From positions 1-34,337 of the forward strand of contig JAJDOL010000358.1 of the NCBI GenBank assembly GCA_022340195.1: 34,337 bases of DNA, given 5' to 3'. The translations under genes and the position numbers were made by a program. Of the stretch, positions 7,744-15,443 are shown one piece after another (position 1 is the stretch's first letter; each line of letters begins with the position of its first letter). The notes beneath the pieces are model-generated. The model was not told the origin of the DNA, ran no database searches, and saw nothing but the letters and a program-made list of their open reading frames with translations. The stretch comes from Chromatiaceae bacterium (GTDB taxonomy: Bacteria > Pseudomonadota > Gammaproteobacteria > Chromatiales > Chromatiaceae).

Positions 7744-8598
7744 ATGATCGACATAAAGAACAAAGAAACCGGCGATTTGTTGGCGACCATCGATGCGAGC
7801 TCGCTGGCTGGGGCCGACCTGCGCGAGATGCGCCTCAACGGCGCCGATCTGCGAGGGATGGATTTGAGCGGGGCAGATCTGCAGCTCAGCGACCTCGTCG
7901 GGGCGGATCTGAGCAACGCCAATTTGTGCGGTGCCTTGCTGATCGGTGCGCACCTAAATGCCGCCAATTTGACCGGGGCGGATCTTAGACGCGCGCGGCT
8001 GGGCGCGGAGAACCCGTCTCATGCCGCAATGCTGAGCAAGGCGGACCTGTCCCGTGCGAACCTGGAGCGGGCCGACCTGCGCAATGTGGAGGTCCGCAAG
8101 GCCCAGCTCAGAGGCGCCAACCTGAACTGCGCTGACATGCGCGGAACTGACTTCAACGGCAGCGACCTATGCCACGTGACAGCGCATAAGGCTCTGTTCA
8201 TCAAGGCCAACCTGCGCGAAACCAATCTGTGTGAGGCGGACTTGCGCGACTGCCATCTGAACGATGCCAATCTGGTCAGGGCGAGCATGCACGACGCAGA
8301 CCTGTCGAGCCGTTACGAGGGCGGTTTCACCGTGATCAACCTGGCGAACCTGGAGGGAGCGGACCTTACACGGGCAGATCTGCGCAATGTATCGGCCGAG
8401 GACACCAATCTGCGTAACGCAAATCTCACCGACGCAGAACTCACCGGCGCCGTGCTCGGTGGGGCCATCCTCAGGCGCGCCGATGTCACCAACGCTAATT
8501 TTCAGGACGTGGAGCTTGCCAGCGTGACCATGGAATTTGCGAATTTCTCCAAGGCCCGCAACGCCGTCATTCCCGCGTACAAGAAGAACCTGCGCTAG
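7744..8598 (+). CDS. Pentapeptide-repeat protein
   Basis: A 284-aa protein made almost entirely of A(D/N)LXX pentapeptides, which form a right-handed quadrilateral beta helix. Repeats run from about residue 22 (AGADLREMRLNGADLRGMDL) to near 265. A less regular stretch lies near residues 97-104 (GAENPSHA) and an interruption at SSRYEGGFTVINL near 190-200. The ATG at 7744 is chosen over an upstream in-frame start at 7681 because GGAGGAGGAG lies 11-20 nt before it. No signal peptide is seen, so it is probably cytosolic. Some members of this fold mimic DNA and protect gyrase (Qnr, MfpA), but most have no known role, and nothing here points specifically to gyrase. It diverges from the RND permease across about 207 bp. 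Confidence 0.95.
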   Translation: MIDIKNKETGDLLATIDASSLAGADLREMRLNGADLRGMDLSGADLQLSDLVGADLSNANLCGALLIGAHLNAANLTGADLRRARLGAENPSHAAMLSKADLSRANLERADLRNVEVRKAQLRGANLNCADMRGTDFNGSDLCHVTAHKALFIKANLRETNLCEADLRDCHLNDANLVRASMHDADLSSRYEGGFTVINLANLEGADLTRADLRNVSAEDTNLRNANLTDAELTGAVLGGAILRRADVTNANFQDVELASVTMEFANFSKARNAVIPAYKKNLR

Positions 8599-8610
8599 GG
8601 ATGGCGAGAA

Positions 8611-8766
8611 TTGGCGCCTGAACGACCCGAGCAGAACGAGCGGATTACCGTTCTCGGCGCCGGCATATCGGGACGCGGTATAGGCCGGTTCCTCGGAAAA
8701 AGAGGCAAGCTTGTCACCATCGTCGAGTCATGTCCTGCGGTCAGGTCCCGTCCCTGGGATCTGTGA
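8611..8766 (+). pseudogene. Rossmann-fold fragment (MurD-like or NAD/FAD-binding remnant)
   Basis: A 51-codon frame from TTG at 8611 to TGA at 8764 encodes a complete dinucleotide-binding beta-alpha-beta unit: ITVLGAGISGRGIGRFLGK, then KLVTIVES. This fits hhhhGxGxxGxxxxxxhxxxG...hhhhE. The pattern ILGAGxSGxxxxRFLxxRGxxVTxxE is what one expects at the start of MurD (UDP-N-acetylmuramoylalanine-D-glutamate ligase). Such domains belong to proteins of 300-450 aa, so 51 residues is a remnant or a truncated duplication. It starts 12 bp after the pentapeptide gene and is on the same strand. It could still be translated as a small protein, but I rate that less likely. Confidence 0.55.
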
Positions 8767-8812
8767 CAAGGGCCGCCCTACTCCCGGGGTCTCGGCACAA
8801 GAGCCGGCGGGC

Positions 8813-10000
8813 TCACTTCAGCGACTGATAATAGTCCATCAGGATCCGTGCTACCTCCGGACGTGAGAACTCCTTGGGTGGTGCGACTCCCTCGGATAAC
8901 ATCTGCCGCACTTTGGTACCCGACAGAAGCACGAAATCCTCCTTGGTATGATCGGGTGCCTCGCGCATCATCACCACCTTTCCGAGCTTGTTCGACCAAG
9001 CGGTGTGATCGGCTTTGAATATCTCGATTTCGAGTGCTCCTTCCGGGACCTCCTCGTCGAAGATGGACTGGGCGTCGAAGGCTCCATAATAGTCACCCAC
9101 TCCAGCATGATCGCGACCGATAATGAAGTGGGTCGCACCCATGTTCTGACGGAAGTAGGCATGGAGGACGGCTTCACGCGGACCGGCATAAAGCATATCG
9201 AAGCCGTAGCCGGTGACCATGGCGCTGTTCGGCGGGAAGTAAAGCTCGACCATTTTGCGGATGGCCGCATCGCGCACCGGTGCCGGGATATCTCCCGGTT
9301 TGAGCTTGCCCAGCAGCATGTGGATGACGAGACCATCACACCCGAGGCGGTCCATGGCCATGTGGCAGAGCTCCTCATGGGCCAAGTGCATGGGGTTGCG
9401 GGTCTGGAAGGCGACGATCCTGCTCCAGCCGCGCTCGGCGATCTCGTTGCGTATCTCGACCGCCGTGCGGAAAGTGTCCGGAAAATCGTCCTGGAAATAG
9501 GAAAAATGCAGCACCTGGATGGGCCCGGAAACTGCGTACCGCCCCTGTCCGTTGAAGGCGGCAACACCAGGGTGCTCCATATCGTCCGTGCGATAGACCC
9601 GGTCGGTCATCAAGGCCATCTGGTCGTCGCTGACGGTCTCGATGCTTTCAACGTCCATGATCGCGAGAACCGGATTCCCCTCCACATTCGGATCGCGCAA
9701 GGCGATACGCTCAGCTCCCTCGAGAGCGTCGACGTTTTCGAGCAGGCAGAGCACAGGGACCGGGAAAAACAGACCGTCGGTGGTCGTCATTGTTTGCGCT
9801 GCGCCGATGGCATCCGCCACCTTCATGAAGCCTCTGAGCGGACTGAAGTAACCTCCGCCCATCATGACGGCGTTTCCCGCAGCCTGAGAGCTGATCACCA
9901 CCGAAGGCAGCTCCTCAGCCTCATGCAAAAGCTCATGGTGCCTGTCTGGATCGTAAACGAACAAAGGTTGCAGCTCATCGGAGCCGACTGGTTTAATCAT
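8813..10000 (-). CDS. sat: ATP sulfurylase (sulfate adenylyltransferase, homodimer type)
   Basis: Interconverts ATP plus sulfate with APS plus pyrophosphate in the cytosol. In sulfur oxidisers this enzyme runs toward ATP from APS, as the last step of sulfite oxidation. The 395-aa length fits the prokaryotic Sat family, not the CysDN heterodimer. Catalytic signatures are FQTRNPMHLAHEE (QTRNPxHxAH at 199-208) and the ATP-binding IGRDHAGVGDYYGAFDA (GRDHAG at 295-300). The frame is open 54 codons further upstream, but the ATG at 9998-10000 has a GAGAGG ribosome site and gives the usual N-terminus. No aprBA, aprM or dsr gene is beside it, although sat is often clustered with them. An assimilatory role is possible, but homodimeric Sat in a gammaproteobacterium favours the dissimilatory one. 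Confidence 0.95.
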   Translation of the reverse strand: MIKPVGSDELQPLFVYDPDRHHELLHEAEELPSVVISSQAAGNAVMMGGGYFSPLRGFMKVADAIGAAQTMTTTDGLFFPVPVLCLLENVDALEGAERIALRDPNVEGNPVLAIMDVESIETVSDDQMALMTDRVYRTDDMEHPGVAAFNGQGRYAVSGPIQVLHFSYFQDDFPDTFRTAVEIRNEIAERGWSRIVAFQTRNPMHLAHEELCHMAMDRLGCDGLVIHMLLGKLKPGDIPAPVRDAAIRKMVELYFPPNSAMVTGYGFDMLYAGPREAVLHAYFRQNMGATHFIIGRDHAGVGDYYGAFDAQSIFDEEVPEGALEIEIFKADHTAWSNKLGKVVMMREAPDHTKEDFVLLSGTKVRQMLSEGVAPPKEFSRPEVARILMDYYQSLK

Positions 10001-10655
10001 CTTCTGCCTCTCTTTAGCTATTCGCTCGCGAGCGCCCGAAAGGGGCACGCGAAAAGGGACGAGTCTTGCGTGCGACAATTTGCGCCGGGTCGCGGAGTCA
10101 CGAGACAACTCTAGGTTATACCCGCCAGAATGGCGTAATCGCTGTGGCGCAAACCATACCACAGTCGCACCTTTGCCCTGCCAAAACTGTGTTTATAGGT
10201 GCAGCAACAGAGCCTTTGGGATCCAGGCGCCGACGTTTTCGTCGAGGCACGACGTCTTTCGGCGGCTCGGAGCACCAACTCCAGCATCAACAAGCGACTC
10301 CGAGTCGCTCCCCGACACGAGCCCAGGTTACCGCGCGAAACAAATTCGGATACACTTGAAATCACAATACAAACGCCTTTCACTTGCAGCCTCGGATTCC
10401 TAACCCAGGATTCCGGCATCGAGACGGCGAGCCTAACGGCACTTACCGTACCGCGTAGAGAGCGGACATGCTCAAGCTCGTCTCCATAGGAGCTCAGTTC
10501 CGTAAATCGATTGGCGGAACGGCGTCGCAAAAGGCGCCAAGCGGAGCCGGTAGTTCATATGCGGAGACGCAAACGACGGGTTAGGGGACAGTCAACAACG
10601 CGAAATCGTTTTTCAGCCTTTCGGGTTTCGGCCAACAACATTAGGATTCAGTCAG
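10001..10655. other. Long non-coding region upstream of sat
   Basis: A region of 655 bp without a gene I can support. Close to sat lies a perfect 12-bp palindrome, CGCTCGCGAGCG (10023-10034), inside the likely leader. Further up are CGCCA-gaa-TGGCG (10123-10135) and CTGTGG...CCACAG (10142-10164). On the minus strand TATAAC (about 10115-10120) is a possible -10 box, but no matching -35 box is clear. Open plus-strand frames at 10066-10530 are Ser/Arg/Thr-rich and show no motif or ribosome site. Confidence 0.4.
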
Positions 10656-10874
10656 ATGCCCTATTTCGTCTATAAGATTCTGCAGCCGTTGCAACTGACA
10701 CATATGGAGACCCAAGACCAATACCGAGACGCGCGCACCTTGGTACGCCGTTTGCGCAAGGAGCAACCCGCCGCGGAAGGTGTCCAATATAGGATGGTCT
10801 TTGCGAACAACCAGGCCGAGGCGGAGAAGCTCCTGTCTAGACCACCGGATGAACGCGTCATCGGCGAGGACTGA
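10656..10874 (+). CDS. Small conserved hypothetical protein (72 aa)
   Basis: It begins MPYFVYKI and continues as an amphipathic, charged protein (DQYRDARTLVRRLRKEQ, then VQYRMVFANNQAEAEKLLSRPP), ending in the acidic ERVIGED. The pattern of a short beta strand, a long helix, a strand of the RMVFA type and a helix AEAEKLL recurs in short hypothetical proteins I recall from gammaproteobacteria; no function is known to me. The ATG has AGGA about 10 nt upstream. It is preferred over the antisense frame 10641-11015 because of its balanced composition. It precedes the DUF1631 gene on the same strand by 153 bp. Confidence 0.75.
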   Translation: MPYFVYKILQPLQLTHMETQDQYRDARTLVRRLRKEQPAAEGVQYRMVFANNQAEAEKLLSRPPDERVIGED

Positions 10875-11027
10875 CGGCATCGGGGTCCGTTCCGTAGGTC
10901 GTCTCGTTTTTGTCGAGATCCGCTGAGCCAAAGCTACCGAGCCGATTGCGAATAGTCGCACAGAAAATTCAAGCCGGGGCACAACAAACCAAAGGCCTTT
11001 GCGCGTCCAGAGCATTCTTCCACGACC

Positions 11028-13364
11028 ATGATCGAGTCGAAATCAAAAACGGCGAGACTTCGCCGGCGCTACGCAGACGTCCTGGAACAGTGCCAGGACA
11101 TCGCTGTTATTTTCAGCAACTCGCAACTCACCGAGCTGTTCGAGCATGCCGGTACGGCACTCCTTGATTTTGCCGAACGGGCCGAAAACAACAGCATGCA
11201 AAGTCGCTTCTTCGAGGCAATGGGTTTGATCCAGCGCCGGCGCACGGACATAGAACAAGGCTTTCGCAAGGAGATCGACCAAGGGTTCGAGCGCTTTGAA
11301 AACCGCGATTCTGAGGAGTCCGGACCGGATTCCACCGACCCGACCACGGACAATATCGAGCTCTCCCTAGTCGGACAGGAGGAAATAGAGGAGTCCGTCG
11401 CCGCGGAGAACCTCATAATCAAAGCCAACGCAAGCTTGTTCCCCGAGCTCTTTGCCCTGAGCCAGCGACTTGCGGTTGTCAGTGGCGGAAAAAAACTGAA
11501 GGACTACGAAATTCCGTCCGGGCCTCACCATCTCGTTCATGCCTTTCGGCATTCGATGGCCGGACTCGAAATCGACGTAAAGATCAAGATCATCCTGTAT
11601 GCCCTGTTCGACAAATTCGTCGTCAAACAGGCAAAGAGCCTTTACGACGAGCTCAACAGCAGCCTCAAGAACGCAGGCATACTGCCAAATCTAAAACCTG
11701 TCCCTACTCGGCCTGCGCGGTCGGCGGATCATCCGGGCCAAAACACGGAGGAGCCGTCACGGGAGCAAGAGGATAACCAAACCGATCCGCAAGCAGGTGC
11801 GGGTCCGGTGCCAGACGAACAGTTCCCAGCATCACTGGGCGCGGAGCTGTTCGAGTCCATTGTCCAACTGATGTCGAGGCAGAACGTATCCAGATATGGT
11901 GTTGCGCGCCGAGGGCCGCCCCCGGGAACATCCGTTGATGCGGCTACCGCAACCGCTGTGTCCCAGGATCTGGTCGCTGCCGTGGGCAGGGTGCAATCGA
12001 GGTCCGATCAGAACTCCGTACGTGCGACCGTGGCCGAGGCAACCGCAGTCCCCAACCTGCAGGTCGACACTGCCTTCCTCGAAAGGGTCAAGGCGACTTT
12101 GACGAACGAACGCGAACAGGTCCTCTCGCAGGTAGACCGCGACAAGCTCTCGACGATGGACGCGGACCTGATCGATCTGATCGGCATGTTATTCGAATAC
12201 ATGCTCAACGATCCAGTCCTACCCAACCTCGCCAAGGCCTTGCTCAGCCATCTGCACACGCCCTATTTGAAGCTCGCATTGATCGATCGCCGCCTGCTTG
12301 TGAATGCGAAACACCCCGCGCGCCGGCTGCTTGATCAACTGGTCGATGCGGGCAATCTCTGGGTTGACGAGAATAACCCAAAGCGCGGCATCTTCCCGAT
12401 CATGCAAGAAATCGTAGGCCGTGTGCTCCAGGAGTTTTCGGATAATGTCGCCTTGTTCGAAGAACTGCTCGCTTCGTTCGAGCAATCGATGGAAGAACAC
12501 CAGCGCAAGGCGGACACCATGGAGCAGCGAACCCAGGAGGCCGCGCGCGGAAGGGAAAAGCTTCAACTCGCAAAGCGACGCGCCAACCAGCAGATCCAGA
12601 TCCTACTTCAGCGTACTCCGTTGCCCGCGCCTGTCATCAGCTTCCTAAGCAAGACCTGGCTCGACCGGCTTGTCTTCATCCAGTTACGCGACAAGGACGC
12701 AGACCACGGTGATGCCTGGAATGAGGCGGTAGCGACGGCCGAGCATCTCGTCCTCCTGTTCGAGCCAAAAACTGGAGACGCAAGCCTCGGCTCTGATGCG
12801 AGCACAATCGAAGACTTGCGCGACCGCATAACCGAAGGCGTCAAACGAATGGGAAGCTATAGCCGCTCGACCGTGGACGCGCTCTTGGGGCTTCTCGACG
12901 CACCCGAGACCTGGCAACAATCCTGCGCCGAAGCCACCGCTACACAATCGAAAGAACCCGGCGTGGAGACGGCAGCGGAAAACCTAAGCTTACAAGATGA
13001 CGCCGTGGCCGGCCTGGTAGGGATGTCACCTCAGGAGCAAGAGATCATCAAACGGCTGCGGAAGATGAAATTCGGCACCTGGTTCGAGTTCCAGTCCGCC
13101 ACCGGCGGAGTGGCGCGAAGAATCAAGCTCTCTTGGCTGAGCCCTCTGACCGCCACCTGTATGTTTGTAGACAGGTCGGGTATGCAAGCTGAGATAAAAA
13201 CCCTGCGGGAGCTAGCCCAAGAGATCCTGTCGGGACGCGCCAAGGTGATTCCGCGTCCGAAACACCCGTTCATCGAGCGAGCGTTGGTGTCGATCCGCAA
13301 CATGCTGCAGGGCGGTGAAGAAACCGCCCCCAGCGGCGATAGGGCCCAGCAGTCAGAATCCTAG
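11028..13364 (+). CDS. DUF1631 family protein (778 aa)
   Basis: A large cytosolic, mainly helical protein that I assign to DUF1631, typical of gamma- and betaproteobacteria and sometimes mislabelled as thymidine phosphorylase. Layout: an N-terminal helical region (1-95), an acidic low-complexity linker (about 95-125), and a helical domain with LALSQRLAV-like segments and SGPHHLVHAFRHS. A Pro/Gln/Asp-rich linker follows near 226-265. A conserved block around LIDLIGMLFEYMLNDPVLP...LLSHLHTPYLKLAL (about 383-425) and a coiled-coil-like stretch near 485-530 come next. The C-terminal beta-rich module, KFGTWFEFQSATGG...RIKLSWLSPLTATCMFVDRSG, resembles a PilZ-type barrel without the canonical RxxxR/DxSxxG c-di-GMP motifs. 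Exact function is unknown; a regulatory role is inference. The gene converges on the DHH phosphoesterase gene with 71 bp between them. Confidence 0.85.
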   Translation: MIESKSKTARLRRRYADVLEQCQDIAVIFSNSQLTELFEHAGTALLDFAERAENNSMQSRFFEAMGLIQRRRTDIEQGFRKEIDQGFERFENRDSEESGPDSTDPTTDNIELSLVGQEEIEESVAAENLIIKANASLFPELFALSQRLAVVSGGKKLKDYEIPSGPHHLVHAFRHSMAGLEIDVKIKIILYALFDKFVVKQAKSLYDELNSSLKNAGILPNLKPVPTRPARSADHPGQNTEEPSREQEDNQTDPQAGAGPVPDEQFPASLGAELFESIVQLMSRQNVSRYGVARRGPPPGTSVDAATATAVSQDLVAAVGRVQSRSDQNSVRATVAEATAVPNLQVDTAFLERVKATLTNEREQVLSQVDRDKLSTMDADLIDLIGMLFEYMLNDPVLPNLAKALLSHLHTPYLKLALIDRRLLVNAKHPARRLLDQLVDAGNLWVDENNPKRGIFPIMQEIVGRVLQEFSDNVALFEELLASFEQSMEEHQRKADTMEQRTQEAARGREKLQLAKRRANQQIQILLQRTPLPAPVISFLSKTWLDRLVFIQLRDKDADHGDAWNEAVATAEHLVLLFEPKTGDASLGSDASTIEDLRDRITEGVKRMGSYSRSTVDALLGLLDAPETWQQSCAEATATQSKEPGVETAAENLSLQDDAVAGLVGMSPQEQEIIKRLRKMKFGTWFEFQSATGGVARRIKLSWLSPLTATCMFVDRSGMQAEIKTLRELAQEILSGRAKVIPRPKHPFIERALVSIRNMLQGGEETAPSGDRAQQSES

Positions 13365-13435
13365 AAACGGCGGTTTATCGCTCCTTGATTATGGCAAAAA
13401 CGCAGTTTCAACGAACAATTCGGGAAACCCAGCGA

Positions 13436-14419
13436 TTACCCCATCGGTGAGGCCCGCTGCCGCCCCGAGAACGCTGCTCTAAACTGCCTGACGAACTCGT
13501 CGTAGTCGCCGTCGGGCAGGTAGTTGATTCCACCCGCAGCCTTGCGACCGCCACCGCTCGGAAACCGGCGACAAAGCTCGTCGGCACCCTCCCCCAACGC
13601 CAAGGGTGCACGTACACTGACGACGAAGCCGCCTTCGGGCAGCCGGGTCAGGAGGGCATGGGCTCGCTGCGGCGATGCCTGCGAAAGCTCGTTGGCCAGA
13701 ACGCCGCTCGCGCGGCGCGCCCAAGGTTCGGCCGGCAGCATATAGAGCCCGAGATTGTCTTCGGCAAGCGCCGGTACCACCGCTCGCGCCCGCGCCATGT
13801 CCAGGCTGTAGCCCTCCCGGAGAATCCTGAAGGTATCGTCCGCGGCGATGAAATCCAGGGGATCTGCATAGGGTTGCAGACGCCGAAACAGCTCGACCGG
13901 AGTGAAATGCAGGTCCTCGATTCCTGCTCCGTATCCATTGTAGTTCAAGCAGATACCCAGCTCGCGCAGGGCTGCCAAGCGCCCCTCGTCGAGCTCCAGC
14001 GGTCTTGCGGCACGACGCGCCGCCGCCTCGAAGTTGTCACCAAAGGTACCCACAACGGCCCAGGCACGATACCTTCCCGCAAGATAGTCATCCACGAGCA
14101 GGCTGGTACCCTTGTCGGAAAATGTCTCGATGTGGACATCCAGGCCGGAATGCTCGGGAATGGCGCCGGAGAAATGATGATCGAAGTAGCGGACACGAGC
14201 CTCGCATTCCAGCAATCCGAGAAGCGCGTCCCGGTTCTTGTCCAGGGAGATATCGAGCACCGTGACCTCGTCCCCTGGGCCCGCTCGGACGCGCCCAAGC
14301 AACGCGATGTCGCGTTTCACACCCGTGACCAGAGTAGCCTCGCGCGGCTCGGCCAGCCGGAGCTGCTGAAGCGCGCAGATTCCGTCCGCGTCGCCGTTGA
14401 AAACGTCGAAGAAAGCCAT
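13436..14419 (-). CDS. DHH-family phosphoesterase
   Basis: A 327-aa cytosolic metal-dependent phosphoesterase. Metal-ligand motifs are all visible: DVFNGDADGICAL at 5-17 (D10 and D12), TVLDISLD near 53-60, RYFDHHFSG with D80-H81-H82, and the C-terminal DHHA1-type GGGRKAAGG starting at residue 289. Members of this family hydrolyse short oligonucleotides, pApA/c-di-nucleotides, phosphoadenosine phosphate or pyrophosphate. This one lacks RecJ-length extensions and CBS domains, so a small nucleotide or oligonucleotide substrate is likely, but the exact one cannot be read. It is transcribed alone, divergent from ndk. Confidence 0.9.
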   Translation of the reverse strand: MAFFDVFNGDADGICALQQLRLAEPREATLVTGVKRDIALLGRVRAGPGDEVTVLDISLDKNRDALLGLLECEARVRYFDHHFSGAIPEHSGLDVHIETFSDKGTSLLVDDYLAGRYRAWAVVGTFGDNFEAAARRAARPLELDEGRLAALRELGICLNYNGYGAGIEDLHFTPVELFRRLQPYADPLDFIAADDTFRILREGYSLDMARARAVVPALAEDNLGLYMLPAEPWARRASGVLANELSQASPQRAHALLTRLPEGGFVVSVRAPLALGEGADELCRRFPSGGGRKAAGGINYLPDGDYDEFVRQFRAAFSGRQRASPMG

Positions 14420-14700
14420 GCTCCGATTCGCTCGATCCCGACAAGATGAAGCCGCTGGGCATTATGGACGTTCCCCTCGCAAACGGCTAGCAATGACCCG
14501 TAGAGCCGTCCCTGGAATCCGGCGTGGATCTGCATAACTGATTGATTCAGTGAGGTGAGCACCGAGCGTGACAACGATTCAGATCCGACCCGAACGCAGG
14601 ACTCCTTTCGTTGCCGCACTCGTCTTCTCCGATGTGTTTCTGTTTTTATTCAACAGGTTAAATTCAAGCTTGCGGTGTACCCAACTCGAGTTTTCTCCGA

Positions 14701-14729
14701 TTGCCCGGTTGCCACGTACTGAGTACACT
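14701..14729 (+). promoter_or_regulatory. Predicted sigma70 promoter of ndk, with a palindrome over the -10
   Basis: TTGCCC (14701-14706), a 17-nt spacer, then TACACT (14724-14729) form a good sigma70 promoter. A perfect palindrome, GTACT-G-AGTAC (14716-14726), overlaps the spacer and the -10 box, so a bound regulator there would block RNA polymerase. The predicted start is near 14736, about 107 nt before the ndk ATG. Confidence 0.5.
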
Positions 14730-14807
14730 TCGTGTTTTTAATCGGCACAACGAATCCGCGTGGAGATCATGCGAAAAGTACCCGAGCGTGCAAACGGAGT
14801 TGCAATA

Positions 14808-14831
14808 ATGGCGCAAACCACACGAAATTAA
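14808..14831 (+). CDS. Possible 7-codon leader peptide upstream of ndk
   Basis: ATG to TAA encodes MAQTTRN. GGAG lies 8 nt before the ATG, and the stop codon abuts the AAGGAG ribosome site of ndk. This spacing would let translation of the leader affect ndk initiation. A frame this short can easily arise by chance. Confidence 0.2.
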   Translation: MAQTTRN

Positions 14832-14843
14832 TAAGGAGCCGCG

Positions 14844-15272
14844 ATGGCTATCGAGCGTACCCTCTCCATCGTCAAGCCCGACGCCGTCGGGAAAAACCAC
14901 ATCGGCGCCATTTACGACCGCTTCGAGCAAGCGGGGCTGCGCATCGTCGCAGCGCGCATGCTGCACCTGACCCGCGAGCAGGCAAGCGCCTTCTATGCCG
15001 TTCACCAGGAGCGGCCTTTCTTCGGAGAGCTCGTCGATTACATGACCTCCGGACCCATCATGGTGCAGGTACTCGAGGGCGACAACGCTATCGCCCGCAA
15101 CCGAGAGGTAATGGGCGCGACCGACCCCGCCAAGGCGGCTCCCGGAACCATCAGGGCCGATTTTGCTGCCACGATCGACGAGAACGCCGTCCACGGCTCC
15201 GACGCCCCCGAGACTGCAGCCACGGAGATCGCGTTTTTCTTTCCCGACGGCGTTTGTGAGCGCACTCGTTGA
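14844..15272 (+). CDS. ndk: Nucleoside diphosphate kinase
   Basis: Transfers the terminal phosphate of ATP to other nucleoside diphosphates through a phosphohistidine, keeping NTP and dNTP pools balanced in the cytosol. At 142 aa it has the usual size. Signatures are [12 protein letters not shown] at 4-15, and the active-site [13 protein letters not shown] with H117. The ATG follows a strong AAGGAG. It is the first gene of a plus-strand series that continues with rlmN; ndk-rlmN-pilW-rodZ is a common gammaproteobacterial order. Confidence 0.98.
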   Translation: MAIERTLSIVKPDAVGKNHIGAIYDRFEQAGLRIVAARMLHLTREQASAFYAVHQERPFFGELVDYMTSGPIMVQVLEGDNAIARNREVMGATDPAKAAPGTIRADFAATIDENAVHGSDAPETAATEIAFFFPDGVCERTR

Positions 15273-15443
15273 GTTGACTGCCGGCAAATGGAACCGGGGA
15301 TTGCGTACGATTTGCATACGTCTGAAAGCGCGACGACAGGCGCATAGTCCAACGAGATGATAGTTGTCGTGGCGCATCAGGTGGACCAAGGGTTACGCTG
15401 GAATCCAATTTCATTTGACAAGAACCGTCTAGGAACCTCGTCC

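Larger units (their letters stand above)
14420..14843. other. Intergenic region between the DHH gene and ndk
   Basis: 424 bp hold the ndk promoter (14701-14729) and a leader of about 107 nt. An AT-rich stretch just upstream of the promoter (about 14635-14670) could act as an UP element. A 7-codon frame with its own ribosome site lies at 14808-14831. Otherwise I see no gene. Confidence 0.5.

Noticed and set aside
7800-8560. Regular short-period DNA repeat that could suggest a CRISPR or satellite
   Set aside because: The 15-bp periodicity is the coding trace of pentapeptide repeats; there are no identical repeats or spacers.
10641-11015. 124-aa minus-strand frame opposite the 72-aa gene
   Set aside because: The plus-strand protein has a ribosome site and balanced composition; the minus frame has neither.
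15357-15443. N-terminal extension of RlmN from ATG 15357
   Set aside because: No ribosome site and no family similarity; GTG 15444 has AGGAA at good spacing.
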